Shown here: piece after piece, positions 25,524 to 35,742 of the stretch
Position numbering within the stretch: position 1 is the stretch's first letter
Layout of the letters: each line of letters starts with the position of its first letter
Assembly: GCF_003667445.1 (NCBI RefSeq)
Contig: NZ_RCTF01000010.1
Location: 120,778-184,777, forward strand
Source: Xanthobacter tagetidis
Lineage (GTDB): Bacteria; Pseudomonadota; Alphaproteobacteria; Rhizobiales; Xanthobacteraceae
Length of the DNA: 64,000 nucleotides
Reading direction: 5' to 3'
Notes under the pieces: generated by a model
What the model saw: the letters and a program-made list of their open reading frames with translations, nothing else
Database searches by the model: none
Told to the model about the DNA's origin: nothing
Position numbers and translations under genes: made by a program

Positions 25524-26281
25524 TCAGCTCTTCAGCCGGTAGCCGGTGCGGAACATCCAGGTGCACGCGCCGAGGCACAAGGCGAGGAAGCCCAGCGTCA
25601 TGGCGAGCGAAAGGCCGACCGCCACGTCCGATATGCCGAAGAAGCTCCAGCGGAAGCCCGACACCAGATAGACCACCGGATTGAACAGCGTCACCGTGCG
25701 CCAGGCCGGCGGCAGCATGTCGAGCGAGTAGAAGGTGCCGCCCAGGAAGGTCAGCGGCGTGATGACCAGGAGCGGGATCACCTGCAGCCGTTCGAACCCG
25801 TCGGCCCAGATGCCAATGATAAAGCCGAACAGGGCGAAGGTGAACGCGGTCAGCACCAGGAAGCCCAGCATCCAGAACGGGTGCTTGATCTCCAGCGGCA
25901 CGAACAGCGAGGCCGTGGCGAGGATGATGAGCCCCAGCACCACCGACTTGGTCGCCGCCGCCCCCACATAGCCGAGCACGATCTCGAACGGCGACACCGG
26001 CGCCGAGAGCAGCTCGAAGATCGTGCCGGTGAAGCGCGGGAAGTAGATCGCGAACGCGGCGTTGGAGATGGACTGCGTGAGCAGCGTCAGCATCATCAGG
26101 CCCGGCACGATGAAGGCGCCGTAGGGCACGCCCTCGATCTCCGCCATGCGGGAGCCGATAGCGGAGCCGAACACCACGAAATAGAGCGAGGTGGAGATCA
26201 CCGGCGACACCACGCTCTGCAGCAGGGTGCGCATGGTGCGGGCCATCTCGAACATGTAGATGGCGCGGACGGCTTCGAGGT

Positions 26282-26285
<4 letters not shown>
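25524..26285 (-). CDS. ABC-2 type transporter permease
   Basis: A 253-residue permease with six predicted spans of the YadH/NodJ class. It opens [21 protein letters not shown] and contains the family hallmarks [15 protein letters not shown] and [25 protein letters not shown]. With the upstream ATPase it forms an exporter for an unspecified substrate (drug, lipid or glycan). Its GTG start overlaps the ATPase stop in a GTGA, so subunits are coupled. Confidence 0.92.
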
Positions 26286-27256
<971 letters not shown>

Positions 27257-27290
27257 GGCACCCTCTTAGACCTGTCCGGCCGCGCGCGGA

Positions 27291-27320
27291 AGGGTCCCGC
27301 GCGGTCAGGCGCGGGACCCT
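27291..27320. terminator. Strong GC hairpin downstream of the Tim44-like gene
   Basis: Perfect 12-base arms AGGGTCCCGCGC and GCGCGGGACCCT enclose a 6-base loop between the Tim44-like stop and the ABC ATPase start. There is no T-run, so it may attenuate or stabilise message ends rather than terminate fully. Confidence 0.55.
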
Positions 27321-27348
27321 GTCCTGCTGTGGATGCAATCCTGCGGGA

Positions 27349-28368
27349 TCAGGTGCCCTGGATGGCGGTGAGCTTCCAGTCGCCGCCCTGCTCGCGCACG
27401 AAGGTCCAGATCTCCGTGGCCTCGCCCTTGGCGTCGCGGTCGCCGCCGACCACCTGGCCGGTGGCGCGGTCCACCATCGTGTCGCGGCTCTCGTAGCGCA
27501 GCGCGACCGTGGCGAACTCCTTGCCGCCCTCGCGCCAGGCCTCGGCGAGGTCGCCCTGGAGCAGCTTCACGTCGCTCACCACGTTGCGCACGCCGCGCTC
27601 GGCATTCTCGCGCAGCTCGTCGGCGAAGTAGGAGAACACCTCCGGCGTGGTGTGCTGCATCAGCGTGCCCTGGTCCTCGGCCCCGAAGGCGCCGTGGATG
27701 GTGCCGAGCAGGCGCTCGAAGGCGTCGAAATCCTCACCCTTGAGGCCCAGGTCGTCGGACGGCGCGCGTGCCGCGGACTGGAATTCCGGCTCGGAGGCCG
27801 CGGCAGAGGCAGCGGTTGCGGCGGCCGGATAGCCCGTGCCGCCGGCCGGCGCACCGCCCATCGGAGGAACGCCGCCCATGGGCGGCACGCCGCTGGAGCG
27901 GGCATAGGGCGCGCCGGCACCGGCGGCTGCCGGCTGCGGCTGCCCGCGGCGCAGGAAGCGCATCACCAGCACCACGGCGAGCACGATCAGGCCCACCTGG
28001 AGCAGGAGGCCGAGCATGCCGGCGAGGCCGCCGAAGCCGCCGCCCATCAGGAGGCCGATGATGCCGCCGATCAGCAGGCCGCGCATCAGCGCGCCGCCGA
28101 GGCCGGCGCCGAACATGGAGGGCCGCGCCGCCTGCGCGGCGGCGCCGGGCGCGCGGGTCGCGGCGGGCGCCGGCGTGGTCTGCGGCGTGGTGGAGCGCTG
28201 GATGGGAGCGGCACTGGGGGCAGTATTGGTTGCGGGCGGCGCCTGATAGGTGCGCGAGCCGCGGTTGCCGAACGAGAATCCGCGCTTGGCCTCGGCCACA
28301 TCGACTGCCGCCAGCGTCAGGCCGGCCGCCACTGCAAGGGCCGCAAAAAGTGTGGTCTTCCGGAACAT
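27349..28368 (-). CDS. Tim44-like domain inner-membrane protein
   Basis: A 339-residue protein. A signal-like N-terminus ends near [11 protein letters not shown] low-complexity Pro/Thr/Ala region follows, then a Gly-rich hydrophobic segment around residues 92-135 ([36 protein letters not shown]). A Tim44-like (NTF2-fold) domain fills the C-terminal 150 residues, ending [17 protein letters not shown]. Alphaproteobacterial Tim44-like proteins are membrane-associated; the bacterial role is not well defined. ATG 28368 has GGAGG five bases upstream. Ala/Pro/Gly-rich spacers near residues 145-195 are probably unstructured. Confidence 0.85.
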   Translation of the reverse strand: MFRKTTLFAALAVAAGLTLAAVDVAEAKRGFSFGNRGSRTYQAPPATNTAPSAAPIQRSTTPQTTPAPAATRAPGAAAQAARPSMFGAGLGGALMRGLLIGGIIGLLMGGGFGGLAGMLGLLLQVGLIVLAVVLVMRFLRRGQPQPAAAGAGAPYARSSGVPPMGGVPPMGGAPAGGTGYPAAATAASAAASEPEFQSAARAPSDDLGLKGEDFDAFERLLGTIHGAFGAEDQGTLMQHTTPEVFSYFADELRENAERGVRNVVSDVKLLQGDLAEAWREGGKEFATVALRYESRDTMVDRATGQVVGGDRDAKGEATEIWTFVREQGGDWKLTAIQGT

Positions 28369-28932
28369 GAGTCCTCCCGCCGCCACCTGACCTAACGGTA
28401 GCTTGCCCTTACATATGGGAAGAACGCCCCCGATTTCCAGGGCAAGCGTGTCGCTTCACTTGAAATCTTGGTGTGCAGCCTTGGTGTGCAGCGCGGCACG
28501 CGTGTCTGCGCACGCCCCGTCGCCGTTCCCCGGCCCAGCGACGGCGAAGCCGGAGCGCGGGCGGTGCCCCGGACGCATGGAGCGCCAGCGGAATGCGAGC
28601 CGGGGTCCAGCGCAGGACTCCCGCGCAGCGGGGCATGACCCAACCGCGCTCACATCAGAAGCCGCCTTCGGCGCATCCCTTGCGTTGGGTCCCGGCTCTC
28701 CTTCCACTCCGCTGACGCTGCGTTGCAGTCGGCCGGGACGCGCGGGCGGCGATGTCCGGCGTCGCATCCGCCGTTCCCCGGCCCAGCGACGGCGCAGCCG
28801 GAGCGCCGAGCCGGGGTCCGGGGGAAGCTTCCGCGCAGCGGGCGATACCCCCGCGGCCGCCCGAGATTGGCCGTGATCGGTGCGCCTGATATGGTCCGCC
28901 CCCCTCGCGCGCCTCGTCTCCAGGAGCAGATG
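28369..28932. repeat. Intergenic region with composite interspersed repeats
   Basis: No gene is supported in these 564 bases. Two related copies of a GC-rich element, beginning CCGTTCCCCGGCCCAGCGAC, start at 28523 and 28771. The second (28771-28819) recurs inverted at 55039-55087 with one mismatch over 49 bases, and flanking similarity extends further (a GGAGAGCCGGG...CCAGCGCAA-type block). It behaves like a dispersed palindromic repeat rather than an insertion sequence. Confidence 0.7.
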
Positions 28933-29868
28933 ATGTCCGCCCTCTCCCGCCGCGCCTTCATTGCCGCGAGCGCCGCCGCCGCACTCGGCCCCACGGCCGC
29001 CTTGGCCGAATCGCATCCCCGCCCGCGGTCGGCGCCGCTCGGGGCGGCCGGGTTCCGGGTGGGCGCGTTCCAGGTGACGCCGCTGTTCGACGGCACCTTC
29101 CCTCTGCCGTTGCCGATCATCCCGGACGCCCAGAGCCCCGCGGGCGCCGCGCTGCTGAGGGCCGCCGACCTGCCGGCGAAGGGCCCGGTGCCGATCCCGG
29201 TGAACGCCTTCGCGCTGGAGCGCAACGGCCGGCTGGCGCTGATCGACTGCGGCTGCGGCTCCCTGTTCGGCGCCGACTTCGGCAAGGCGTTCGGCGCCAT
29301 GGCCGGCGCCGGCATCGACCCGGCGAAGGTGGAGACGATCCACCTCACCCATCTGCACGGCGACCATGCGGGCGGCCTCCTCGCCGCCGACGGCACGGCG
29401 CGCTTCCCGAAGGCGCGCGTCACGGTCCAGCTCAAGGAGATCGCCTTCTGGAGCGACGACGCCATGCTCGCCCGCGCGCCGGACGACATGAAGCCCTTCT
29501 TCAAGATCGCCCGCGACGTGCTGGCCGCCTACGGGAACCGGATCGAGCCGCTGGAAGGCGTCGCGGCGCTGGCGCCCGGCGTGCTCGCCATGCCCTTCCC
29601 CGGCCACACGCCGGGACATATGGGTGTGCTGATCGAGGACGGTCCCGAGCGCATCCTGCTGTGGACCGACGTGCTGCACACCGCCGCGCTCCAGTTTCCT
29701 CATCCGGGCTGGTCGCTCTTGTTCGACGTGGACATGGCGGAGGCGCGGGCGACCCGCCTTCGGCTGCTCGACCTGGTGAGCGCCGACAAGATCGCGGTCA
29801 TGGGCTCCCACCTCGGTGTGCGCGGGCTGATCGAGCCGAGGGGCGCCGGCTATGCCTTTGCGACGTGA
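28933..29868 (+). CDS. Exported MBL-fold metallo-hydrolase
   Basis: A 311-residue metallo-beta-lactamase-fold enzyme with a Tat-like leader (LSRRAFIAASAAAALGPTAALA). The metal-binding signature HLTHLHGDHAGG is at about residues 136-147, with later ligands in FPGHTPGHMG, WTDVLH and GSHLG. The arrangement matches periplasmic lactonase/hydrolase-type members; a quorum-signal or xenobiotic ester/lactone substrate is possible but unproven. The second of two adjacent ATGs (28933) has AGGAG six bases away. The gene downstream overlaps by 17 bases. Confidence 0.88.
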   Translation: MSALSRRAFIAASAAAALGPTAALAESHPRPRSAPLGAAGFRVGAFQVTPLFDGTFPLPLPIIPDAQSPAGAALLRAADLPAKGPVPIPVNAFALERNGRLALIDCGCGSLFGADFGKAFGAMAGAGIDPAKVETIHLTHLHGDHAGGLLAADGTARFPKARVTVQLKEIAFWSDDAMLARAPDDMKPFFKIARDVLAAYGNRIEPLEGVAALAPGVLAMPFPGHTPGHMGVLIEDGPERILLWTDVLHTAALQFPHPGWSLLFDVDMAEARATRLRLLDLVSADKIAVMGSHLGVRGLIEPRGAGYAFAT

Positions 29869-30805
29869 GATCATCGCCGGCGCGGCGCTGCTGATGGCCT
29901 GTGCCGCGCTCGGCGGCGCCGAAGCGGGCGAGATCGGCGTCGCTGTGGCGAACGGCACCGCGCCCACCGCCTGCGCCGAGACCGACAACGTCGCGCTCAC
30001 CTTTTCCGCCCCCGCGGTCACGGGCCTCAGGATCGAGGCGCGCCACCCGGCCTATGTGGGCACCCTCGCCATCGACAGCACGGCGCCCGACTTCACCGCC
30101 TGCGACATGACGAACGATCCGGCCGTTCCGGCCGCCGCGCCGCTCAGCGGGCCGAAGCGCACCACGCTCTTTGAGACGCCGGACCTGTGGCTGGTGGGCT
30201 TCACCTTCCCCTCCTTCTGGCGCGCGGCGGCGACCCCGGTGCGGGTCGGCGGGCGCACCTTCGAGGGGCTGCACCTGGTCCAGCTCTGGGTCTGGCACAA
30301 GGAGCGCGCCGAGGAGGTGCTGGTGGTCTATCCGCCGGACGGCTACTGGCGCGCCCGCCCGCTGCCGCCGCCGCACCTGCGCGCCGTGGCCTACGGCTCG
30401 TCGTTCCTGCTCGGCCCGGTGGAGGAGAAGGGCCGGCCGGTGGTGGACCTGAAGGAGATCGCCTTCGACCCGCAGGCGAAGGCCTTCACGCTCGCCTTCG
30501 CCGCGGGCGGCACCGCGCGGCTCGCTCTGACCGAGCTGTCCGAGGCGCGCATGGTGCTGGAGGCGGCGTTCGACCGCCCGCGCGCCGGCGCCTTCGCGGC
30601 GCTGCGCTCCATGTATGTCACCGAAGCGAACGCCGACGTCGCCCGCCTCGCCTGGCGGACGGGGGCGCACGGCTGGCGCGAGGCGCACATAACCACCTTC
30701 CCCGGCGCGTCCGACGTGCGCGCCTTGTGGGCCGGCCGCCTCGCCCCCTCCGCCCACAACACCAGCGCCCCCGACATGGTGTTCGACCGCTTCGTGGGAC
30801 CATAG
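29852..30805 (+). CDS. Exported hypothetical protein coupled to the MBL hydrolase
   Basis: A 317-residue protein with a signal peptide (REIIAGAALLMACAALGGAEAG). I recognise no domain. Predicted content is beta-rich, with repeated aromatic strands (WLVGFTFPSFWR, LHLVQLWVWHKE, EVLVVYPPDGYWRARPLPPP) and a closing W...H.TTFPG...ALWAGR segment. Two cysteines in the first third could form a disulfide. It starts 17 bases inside the preceding MBL gene, so it is translationally coupled. It probably works in the same periplasmic pathway, perhaps as a binding or accessory protein. Confidence 0.75.
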   Translation: MPLRREIIAGAALLMACAALGGAEAGEIGVAVANGTAPTACAETDNVALTFSAPAVTGLRIEARHPAYVGTLAIDSTAPDFTACDMTNDPAVPAAAPLSGPKRTTLFETPDLWLVGFTFPSFWRAAATPVRVGGRTFEGLHLVQLWVWHKERAEEVLVVYPPDGYWRARPLPPPHLRAVAYGSSFLLGPVEEKGRPVVDLKEIAFDPQAKAFTLAFAAGGTARLALTELSEARMVLEAAFDRPRAGAFAALRSMYVTEANADVARLAWRTGAHGWREAHITTFPGASDVRALWAGRLAPSAHNTSAPDMVFDRFVGP

Positions 30806-30848
30806 GCCGGGGGCGCAGTCCGCGGTGCGTCGAAGCGCCGGCCGGACT

Positions 30849-31052
30849 CCCCTCTCCCCCCGCGGGAGAGGGGCGGGGGTGAGGGGGAGCGCGAAGCGCA
30901 GGCCGCGGTGCATCGAAGCCCCGGCGTCCGCCCCTTCACCCCGGCCCTCTCCCACGAGGGGAGAGGGGGCGCAAACGCCAGGGCCGGCGTCCTTGCGTCT
31001 CACCATGCGGAGTATTGGTGACGGGCTCCCTCCTCCGTTGGGAGAGGGGGCG
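30849..31052. repeat. Cluster of GC-rich palindromic repeats
   Basis: Three copies of the CCCTCTCC/GGAGAGGG palindrome lie at about 30849-30890, 30935-30972 (inverted) and 31029-31052, the same family as at 7714 and 21766. Near 31137-31158 a further hairpin (CCTCCGGC-caa-GCCGGAGG) precedes the acyl-CoA dehydrogenase stop codon. No gene is seen in 30806-31183. Confidence 0.68.
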
Positions 31053-31183
31053 CGACCGGTTATGCCGTTCCAGGGCGGCGACAGGCTTGACCGGAGCATC
31101 CAGCCTCAGGGCAGGGAAACGGCGCGGGCCGTGGGTCCTCCGGCCAAGCCGGAGGGTGACGGCGGCGCCATAGGGAGCCCGCG

Positions 31184-32980
31184 TCAGTCGAGCGCCAGCA
31201 CCGCTTCCGCCTCCAGCACCGCGCCGGCGCCGCCGATGACGCTCTCGCACAGGCCCCGGGCCTCGGTGGCGAGGTTCTCGGCGAAGAAGCGGGCAAGCGC
31301 GATGCGGGCGGCAAGGCGCGGGTCGCTCTCGCCCTCGGTGCGGGCGCGGTGCGCCGCGAGCGCCGCCTTGGCGAGATAGGCGCCGCCGGCCGCGCGGGCG
31401 AACAGGCGCAGATAGGGCGTCGCGCCGGCGAGCGCCTTGCCCTGATCCTCGCCCAGCCAGTCGAGCATCTTTCGGGTGGCGGTGGCGAACGCGTCCACCG
31501 CCTCGCCGAGCCGCACGCCCATATGGCCGAACTCCACGGCGTTCACCGCCGTCACGTCCGCCGCGACGGTGCGACAGTCGGCGATCAGGGCCTCCACCAC
31601 GTCGCCGCCGTTCTGGCCAATCTTGCGGGTGACGAGGTCGATGGCCTGGATGCCGTTGGTGCCCTCGTAGATGGCGAAGATGCGCGCGTCGCGCAGGTGC
31701 TGCGCCGCGCCGGTCTCCTCGATATAGCCCATTCCTCCATGCACCTGGACGCCCATGGAGGCGACCTCGATGCCGATGTCGGTGGAGAACGCCTTCGCCA
31801 CCGGCGTGAGCAGGCTCGCCTCGGCGAGGGCGGCGGCGCGGGCGGCGGGGTCGGGCAGGCGGTGATAGCGGTCGAGCGCGTCCGCGGTCATCAGGCAGAT
31901 GGCGCGCGCCGCCAACGTCTCGGCGCGCATGGTGAGCAGCGTGCGCTGCACGTCCGGGTGGGCGACGATGGGCGCCATGCCCTCGCCCTGGTAGCCCGCC
32001 GCCTTGCCCTGCCGGCGCTCCTTCGCAAAGGCGATGGCGCGCTGGGTGGCGCGCTCGGCGATGGCGACGCCCTGCACGCCCACCGCGAGGCGGGCGTTGT
32101 TCATCATGGTGAACATGCAATTGAGGCCGCGATTCTCCTCGCCGATCAGCCAGCCGACCGCGCCCTCGCCTTTGTCGCCGAAGGTCATGGTGCAGGTGGG
32201 CGAGCCGTGCAGGCCGAGCTTGTGCTCGATGCCGGTGCATACCGCGTCGTTGCGCGCGCCGAGGCTGCCGTCCGCATTGACCAGGAACTTCGGCACCAGG
32301 AACAGCGAGATGCCGCGCGTGCCGGCGGGTGCGCCGGGCAGGCGCGCGAGCACCAGGTGGACGATGTTCTCGGCCACGTCGTGCTCGCCATAGGTGATGA
32401 AGATCTTGGTGCCGAAGATGCGGTAGGTGCCGTCGCCCTTGGGCTCGGCACGGGCGCGCAAGGCGGAGAGGTCGGAGCCCGCCTGCGGCTCGGTGAGGTT
32501 CATGGTGCCGGTCCAGGTGCCGGCCACGAGGTTCGGCAGATAGGTGTCCTGGAGCGCCTTCGCGCCGTGGGCGGTGAGCGCCTCCACCGCGCCCATGGTG
32601 AGCACGCCGCAGATGCCGAAGGAAGGACAGGCGGAATTCCAGAACTCGGTGAGCGCGGAGGTGAGCGCCACCGGCAGATGCTGGCCGCCGAAGCGTTCCT
32701 CGGCGGCGACCGAGGGCCAGCCTGCCGCCGCCCACGCCGCATAGGCGGCGCGCACGCCCGTAGGGGTCGCAACCGCCCCGTCCTTCAGCGTGCAGCCCTC
32801 CTTGTCCGACACCGGGTCGAGCGGGGCGACCTCGGAGGCGGCGAACTTGCCGGCCTCCTCCAGCACGCTGTCCACGAGGTCGAACGAGAGATCGACGATG
32901 CCCTCTTCCATAAGCCGCGGCAGGGAGGTGCAGCTCTTCAGCAGGAAGGACACATCCTCGACGGGGGCGCGATAGGCCAT
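31184..32980 (-). CDS. Acyl-CoA dehydrogenase, long form with C-terminal extension (DmdC-like subgroup)
   Basis: A 598-residue flavoenzyme. It is about 200 residues longer than classical acyl-CoA dehydrogenases and matches the group that includes 3-methylthiopropionyl-CoA dehydrogenase (DmdC). Markers are GTMNLTEPQAGSDLSALRARA with KIFITYGEHD (FAD/substrate contacts), HKLGLHGSPTCTMTFGD, QVHGGMGYIEE, and DARIFAIYEGTNGIQAIDL containing the catalytic-base region. ATG 32980 has GGAGAG nearby. No other beta-oxidation or dmd genes are adjacent, so the acyl substrate is open; a fatty or sulfur-bearing acyl-CoA are both possible. Confidence 0.9.
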   Translation of the reverse strand: MAYRAPVEDVSFLLKSCTSLPRLMEEGIVDLSFDLVDSVLEEAGKFAASEVAPLDPVSDKEGCTLKDGAVATPTGVRAAYAAWAAAGWPSVAAEERFGGQHLPVALTSALTEFWNSACPSFGICGVLTMGAVEALTAHGAKALQDTYLPNLVAGTWTGTMNLTEPQAGSDLSALRARAEPKGDGTYRIFGTKIFITYGEHDVAENIVHLVLARLPGAPAGTRGISLFLVPKFLVNADGSLGARNDAVCTGIEHKLGLHGSPTCTMTFGDKGEGAVGWLIGEENRGLNCMFTMMNNARLAVGVQGVAIAERATQRAIAFAKERRQGKAAGYQGEGMAPIVAHPDVQRTLLTMRAETLAARAICLMTADALDRYHRLPDPAARAAALAEASLLTPVAKAFSTDIGIEVASMGVQVHGGMGYIEETGAAQHLRDARIFAIYEGTNGIQAIDLVTRKIGQNGGDVVEALIADCRTVAADVTAVNAVEFGHMGVRLGEAVDAFATATRKMLDWLGEDQGKALAGATPYLRLFARAAGGAYLAKAALAAHRARTEGESDPRLAARIALARFFAENLATEARGLCESVIGGAGAVLEAEAVLALD

Positions 32981-33143
32981 CGATCTCTCCACGTGTGCAT
33001 ATGTGACGCCCGCGCCCGGCGCGATGCGGCTTGACCCGGCACGGCCCGCTCACTAGAGCCGGAACCGGCGCACCAATTCGGGGCGTTGCCCCCCTTTCGT
33101 CAAGGGCCTGGCTTTGGCCACTTCGTATGATGTGCCGGCACCC

Positions 33144-34169
33144 ATGGACCCTTCCGCAAGCCCCCCGCAGCGCCATACCCTGAGCCTCCCGGCCGCCGAC
33201 CCGCACGCGCTGGCGCAAGGCGCGGCGCTGCTCGGCGCGGGCCGGCTGGTCGCCTTTCCCACCGAGACGGTCTATGGCCTCGGGGCGGACGCGGCGAACC
33301 CGCGGGCGGTGGCGGACCTCTATGCCGCCAAGGGCCGGCCGGCCTTCAACCCGCTGATCGCCCACACCGCCACGGCGGCGCAGGCGTTCGCCATCGGCGC
33401 CTTCTCCGCCGAGGCGCGGCGGCTCGCCGCGGCCTTCTGGCCCGGCCCGCTGACGCTCGTGGTGCCGTTCGCCGGCGGCGACGCGGTGTGCGAGCTGGCG
33501 CGCGCGGGGCTCGCCACCGTCGCCCTTCGGGTGCCCTCCCATCCGGTGGCGCAGGCGCTGCTCGCGGCGTTCGGCGGCGCGGTGGTGGCGCCGAGCGCCA
33601 ACCGCTCCGGCCGGGTCTCGCCCACCCAGGCCGCGCACGTCGCGGCCGACCTCGACGGGCGGATCGACGCCATCCTCGACGGCGGGCCAACGCAGGTGGG
33701 GGTCGAATCCACCATCGTCGACGCCACCGGCGCAGTGTCGCGCCTGCTGCGGCCCGGCGGCGTACCGCGTGCGGCGCTCGAACAGGTGCTCGGCCACGCG
33801 CTGGCGGATGCCGGGACGGGCGACGCGGCGCGCCCCGCCTCCCCCGGGCGCCTCGCCTCCCATTATGCGCCGCGCGCCGCGGTGCGGCTTGAGGCCGAGG
33901 CGCTGGCGCCGGGCGAGGCGCTGCTCACCTTCGCCGGGGCGCGCCCACCGGGCGCTGCGGCGGCGGCGATGACCATCGACCTCAGTCCCACCGGCGATCT
34001 GGCGGAAGCCGCCGCCCGCCTCTATGGCGCGCTGCGGGCGCTTGACGCTTGCGGCGCACCGGCCATCGCCGTCGTTCCCCTGCCGCGCCACGGCCTCGGC
34101 GAGGCCATCGCCGACCGCCTCGCACGGGCCGCCGCCCCCCGATCCGCTCCCGAGGAGACGCCGCAATGA
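33144..34169 (+). CDS. tsaC: L-threonylcarbamoyladenylate synthase (Sua5 type)
   Basis: A 341-residue protein: a YrdC/TsaC domain (LVAFPTETVYGLGADA near residue 38, KGRPAFNPLIAH, WPGPLT, RVPSHPVAQ, APSANRSGRVSPT) followed by a Sua5 C-terminal domain introduced by SPGRLASHYAPR. It makes threonylcarbamoyl-AMP for the universal t6A37 tRNA modification. ATG 33144 is preferred; a TTG at 33114 would add ten residues. Its stop overlaps the next gene's ATG (ATGA). Confidence 0.93.
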   Translation: MDPSASPPQRHTLSLPAADPHALAQGAALLGAGRLVAFPTETVYGLGADAANPRAVADLYAAKGRPAFNPLIAHTATAAQAFAIGAFSAEARRLAAAFWPGPLTLVVPFAGGDAVCELARAGLATVALRVPSHPVAQALLAAFGGAVVAPSANRSGRVSPTQAAHVAADLDGRIDAILDGGPTQVGVESTIVDATGAVSRLLRPGGVPRAALEQVLGHALADAGTGDAARPASPGRLASHYAPRAAVRLEAEALAPGEALLTFAGARPPGAAAAAMTIDLSPTGDLAEAAARLYGALRALDACGAPAIAVVPLPRHGLGEAIADRLARAAAPRSAPEETPQ

Positions 34170-34624
34170 CCGCCCACCCCATCGCCGTCTCCACCGACGC
34201 CGGCACCCTCGCCATCGACCATGCGGGCGACGGAGATGCGGCCGCCCTCGCCGCCTTGTGGGCGCGCGCCGGCCTCACCCGGCCCTGGAACGATCCGCTC
34301 GCCGACATCGCCCTCGCCCGGCGCGGGCCGCACTCCACCATCCTGGTGGCGCGCCAGGCCGACGCCATCGCCGGCTCGGTGATGGTGGGCCATGACGGCC
34401 ACCGCGGCTGGCTCTATTACCTCGCCGTGGAGCCGGCGCTCCAGGGCAAGGGCATCGGCCGCGCTCTGGCGCTGGCGGCCGAGGACTGGCTGAAGGGCCG
34501 CGCGGTGCCCAAATTGATGCTCATGGTGCGGCCGGACAATGCCCAGGTGCGCGCCTTCTACGCGGCGCTCGGCTACCAGGAGGAGGAGCGCATCGTCTTC
34601 TCCCGCCGGCTCGACGGGAACTGA
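34166..34624 (+). CDS. GNAT family N-acetyltransferase
   Basis: A 152-residue acetyltransferase similar to YpeA. Acetyl-CoA is bound through VEPALQGKGIGRALALAAEDWL (motif A, residues 89-110). The YLAVEP strand and the late VRPDNAQVRAFYAALGYQEEERIVFSRRL segment complete the fold. Targets may be small molecules or protein N-termini. It is translationally coupled to tsaC by a 4-base overlap. Confidence 0.9.
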   Translation: MTAHPIAVSTDAGTLAIDHAGDGDAAALAALWARAGLTRPWNDPLADIALARRGPHSTILVARQADAIAGSVMVGHDGHRGWLYYLAVEPALQGKGIGRALALAAEDWLKGRAVPKLMLMVRPDNAQVRAFYAALGYQEEERIVFSRRLDGN

Positions 34625-34647
34625 GCGGGCGCAGGGCCTGCCGGCGA

Positions 34648-34661
34648 TTGAGCCGGCTCAA
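34648..34661. promoter_or_regulatory. 14-bp perfect palindrome upstream of the deacetylase gene
   Basis: TTGAGCC/GGCTCAA is a perfect inverted repeat 24 bases after the GNAT stop and 131 bases before the deacetylase ATG. It could be an operator or the foot of a processing hairpin; there is no other evidence. Confidence 0.3.
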
Positions 34662-34791
34662 AGCGCTACCGGGCCGGTTGGAATATGGTATGCAGGGCGA
34701 AGCTCTGCGCGCCCAAGAGCACGCGCCGACCAAATTGAGTCGATTTGATCGGATCGCGCTCCAGAAGACAGCCCGAGGAAACGCCGCCCCC

Positions 34792-35721
34792 ATGTCCACG
34801 CTGCTCGTCACCCATCCGTCCGGCCTCGCCCACGCCACCCCGCCCGGCCATCCGGAGCGGGCCGACCGGCTGCGCGTGCTCGACCGCATCTTCGAGCAGG
34901 AGAAGTTCGCGAACCTGGTGCGTGACCTCGCCCCGCGCGGCGCGCGCGAGGACATCATCCGCGTGCATCCGGAGGACTTCGTCGACGCCATGGCCGAGGC
35001 GAGCCCGAAGGAAGGGCTGGTGCGCATCGATTCCGACACGCTGCTCTCGCCCGGCAGCTGGGAGGCGGTGCTGCGCGCGGTGGGCGGCGCCTGCTTCGCC
35101 GTGGACGAGGTGATGGACGGCAAGGTTTCCAACGCCTTCGTCGCCATGCGCCCGCCGGGCCACCATTGCGAGACGCGCCGGCCCATGGGCTTCTGCCTGC
35201 TCAACCAGGTGGCCATCGCCGCGCGCCACGCCCAGGCCAAATACGGCCTCGACCGCGTGGCGGTGATCGATTTCGACGTGCACCACGGCAACGGCACCCA
35301 GGAGATCTTCTGGGCCGACGACAGCGTGCTCTATTGCTCGACCCACCAGATGCCGCTCTATCCCGGCACCGGCGAGGTGAGCGAGACCGGCGCGGTCGGC
35401 ACCATCGTCAACGCCCCGCTCGCCTCCGGCGACGACGGCGCCAAGTTCAAGGAGGCGATGGAGAGCCGCATCCTGCCGCGGGTGGAGAGCTTCGCGCCGG
35501 ACCTGATCCTGATCTCCGCCGGCTTCGACGCCCATGTGCGCGACCCGCTCGCCTCGCTGCGCCTCGTGGACACGGACTTCGGCTGGATCAGCAAGCGCCT
35601 GATGGAGATCGCCGACAAGAAGTGCCAGGGCCGCGTGGTCTCGGTGCTGGAAGGCGGCTACGACCTCGAAGGCCTCGCCACCTCCGCCGCCGCGCACGTC
35701 ACCGCCTTGATGCGGGGGTGA
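34792..35721 (+). CDS. Histone-deacetylase family (AcuC/acetylpolyamine amidohydrolase-like) protein
   Basis: A 309-residue class II HDAC-like hydrolase. Active-site elements are all present: HPERADRLRVLD at the N-terminus, RPPGHHCETRRPMGFCLLNQV with the proton-relay histidines, DFDVHHGNGTQEIF with zinc ligands, SAGFDAHVRDPLA and LEGGYDLEGLA. Bacterial homologues deacetylate acetylpolyamines, acetyl-lysine on enzymes, or related amides. ATG 34792 begins the conserved N-terminus. No acetyl-polyamine genes are nearby. Confidence 0.93.
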   Translation: MSTLLVTHPSGLAHATPPGHPERADRLRVLDRIFEQEKFANLVRDLAPRGAREDIIRVHPEDFVDAMAEASPKEGLVRIDSDTLLSPGSWEAVLRAVGGACFAVDEVMDGKVSNAFVAMRPPGHHCETRRPMGFCLLNQVAIAARHAQAKYGLDRVAVIDFDVHHGNGTQEIFWADDSVLYCSTHQMPLYPGTGEVSETGAVGTIVNAPLASGDDGAKFKEAMESRILPRVESFAPDLILISAGFDAHVRDPLASLRLVDTDFGWISKRLMEIADKKCQGRVVSVLEGGYDLEGLATSAAAHVTALMRG

Positions 35722-35742
35722 CGCCGGCGGGCTCCCCCCCCC

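Noticed and set aside
28369..28932. Insertion sequence remnant
   Set aside because: No transposase fragment, terminal repeats or target duplication; the similarity is limited to short palindromic repeat units.
30936..34166. Open frame of over 1000 codons on the minus strand
   Set aside because: It runs antisense or out of frame through the acyl-CoA dehydrogenase and tsaC genes with Arg/His-rich junk composition.
34680..34700. GTAT-type motif near the deacetylase gene
   Set aside because: GGTATGCAGG lacks the second ATAC half-site.
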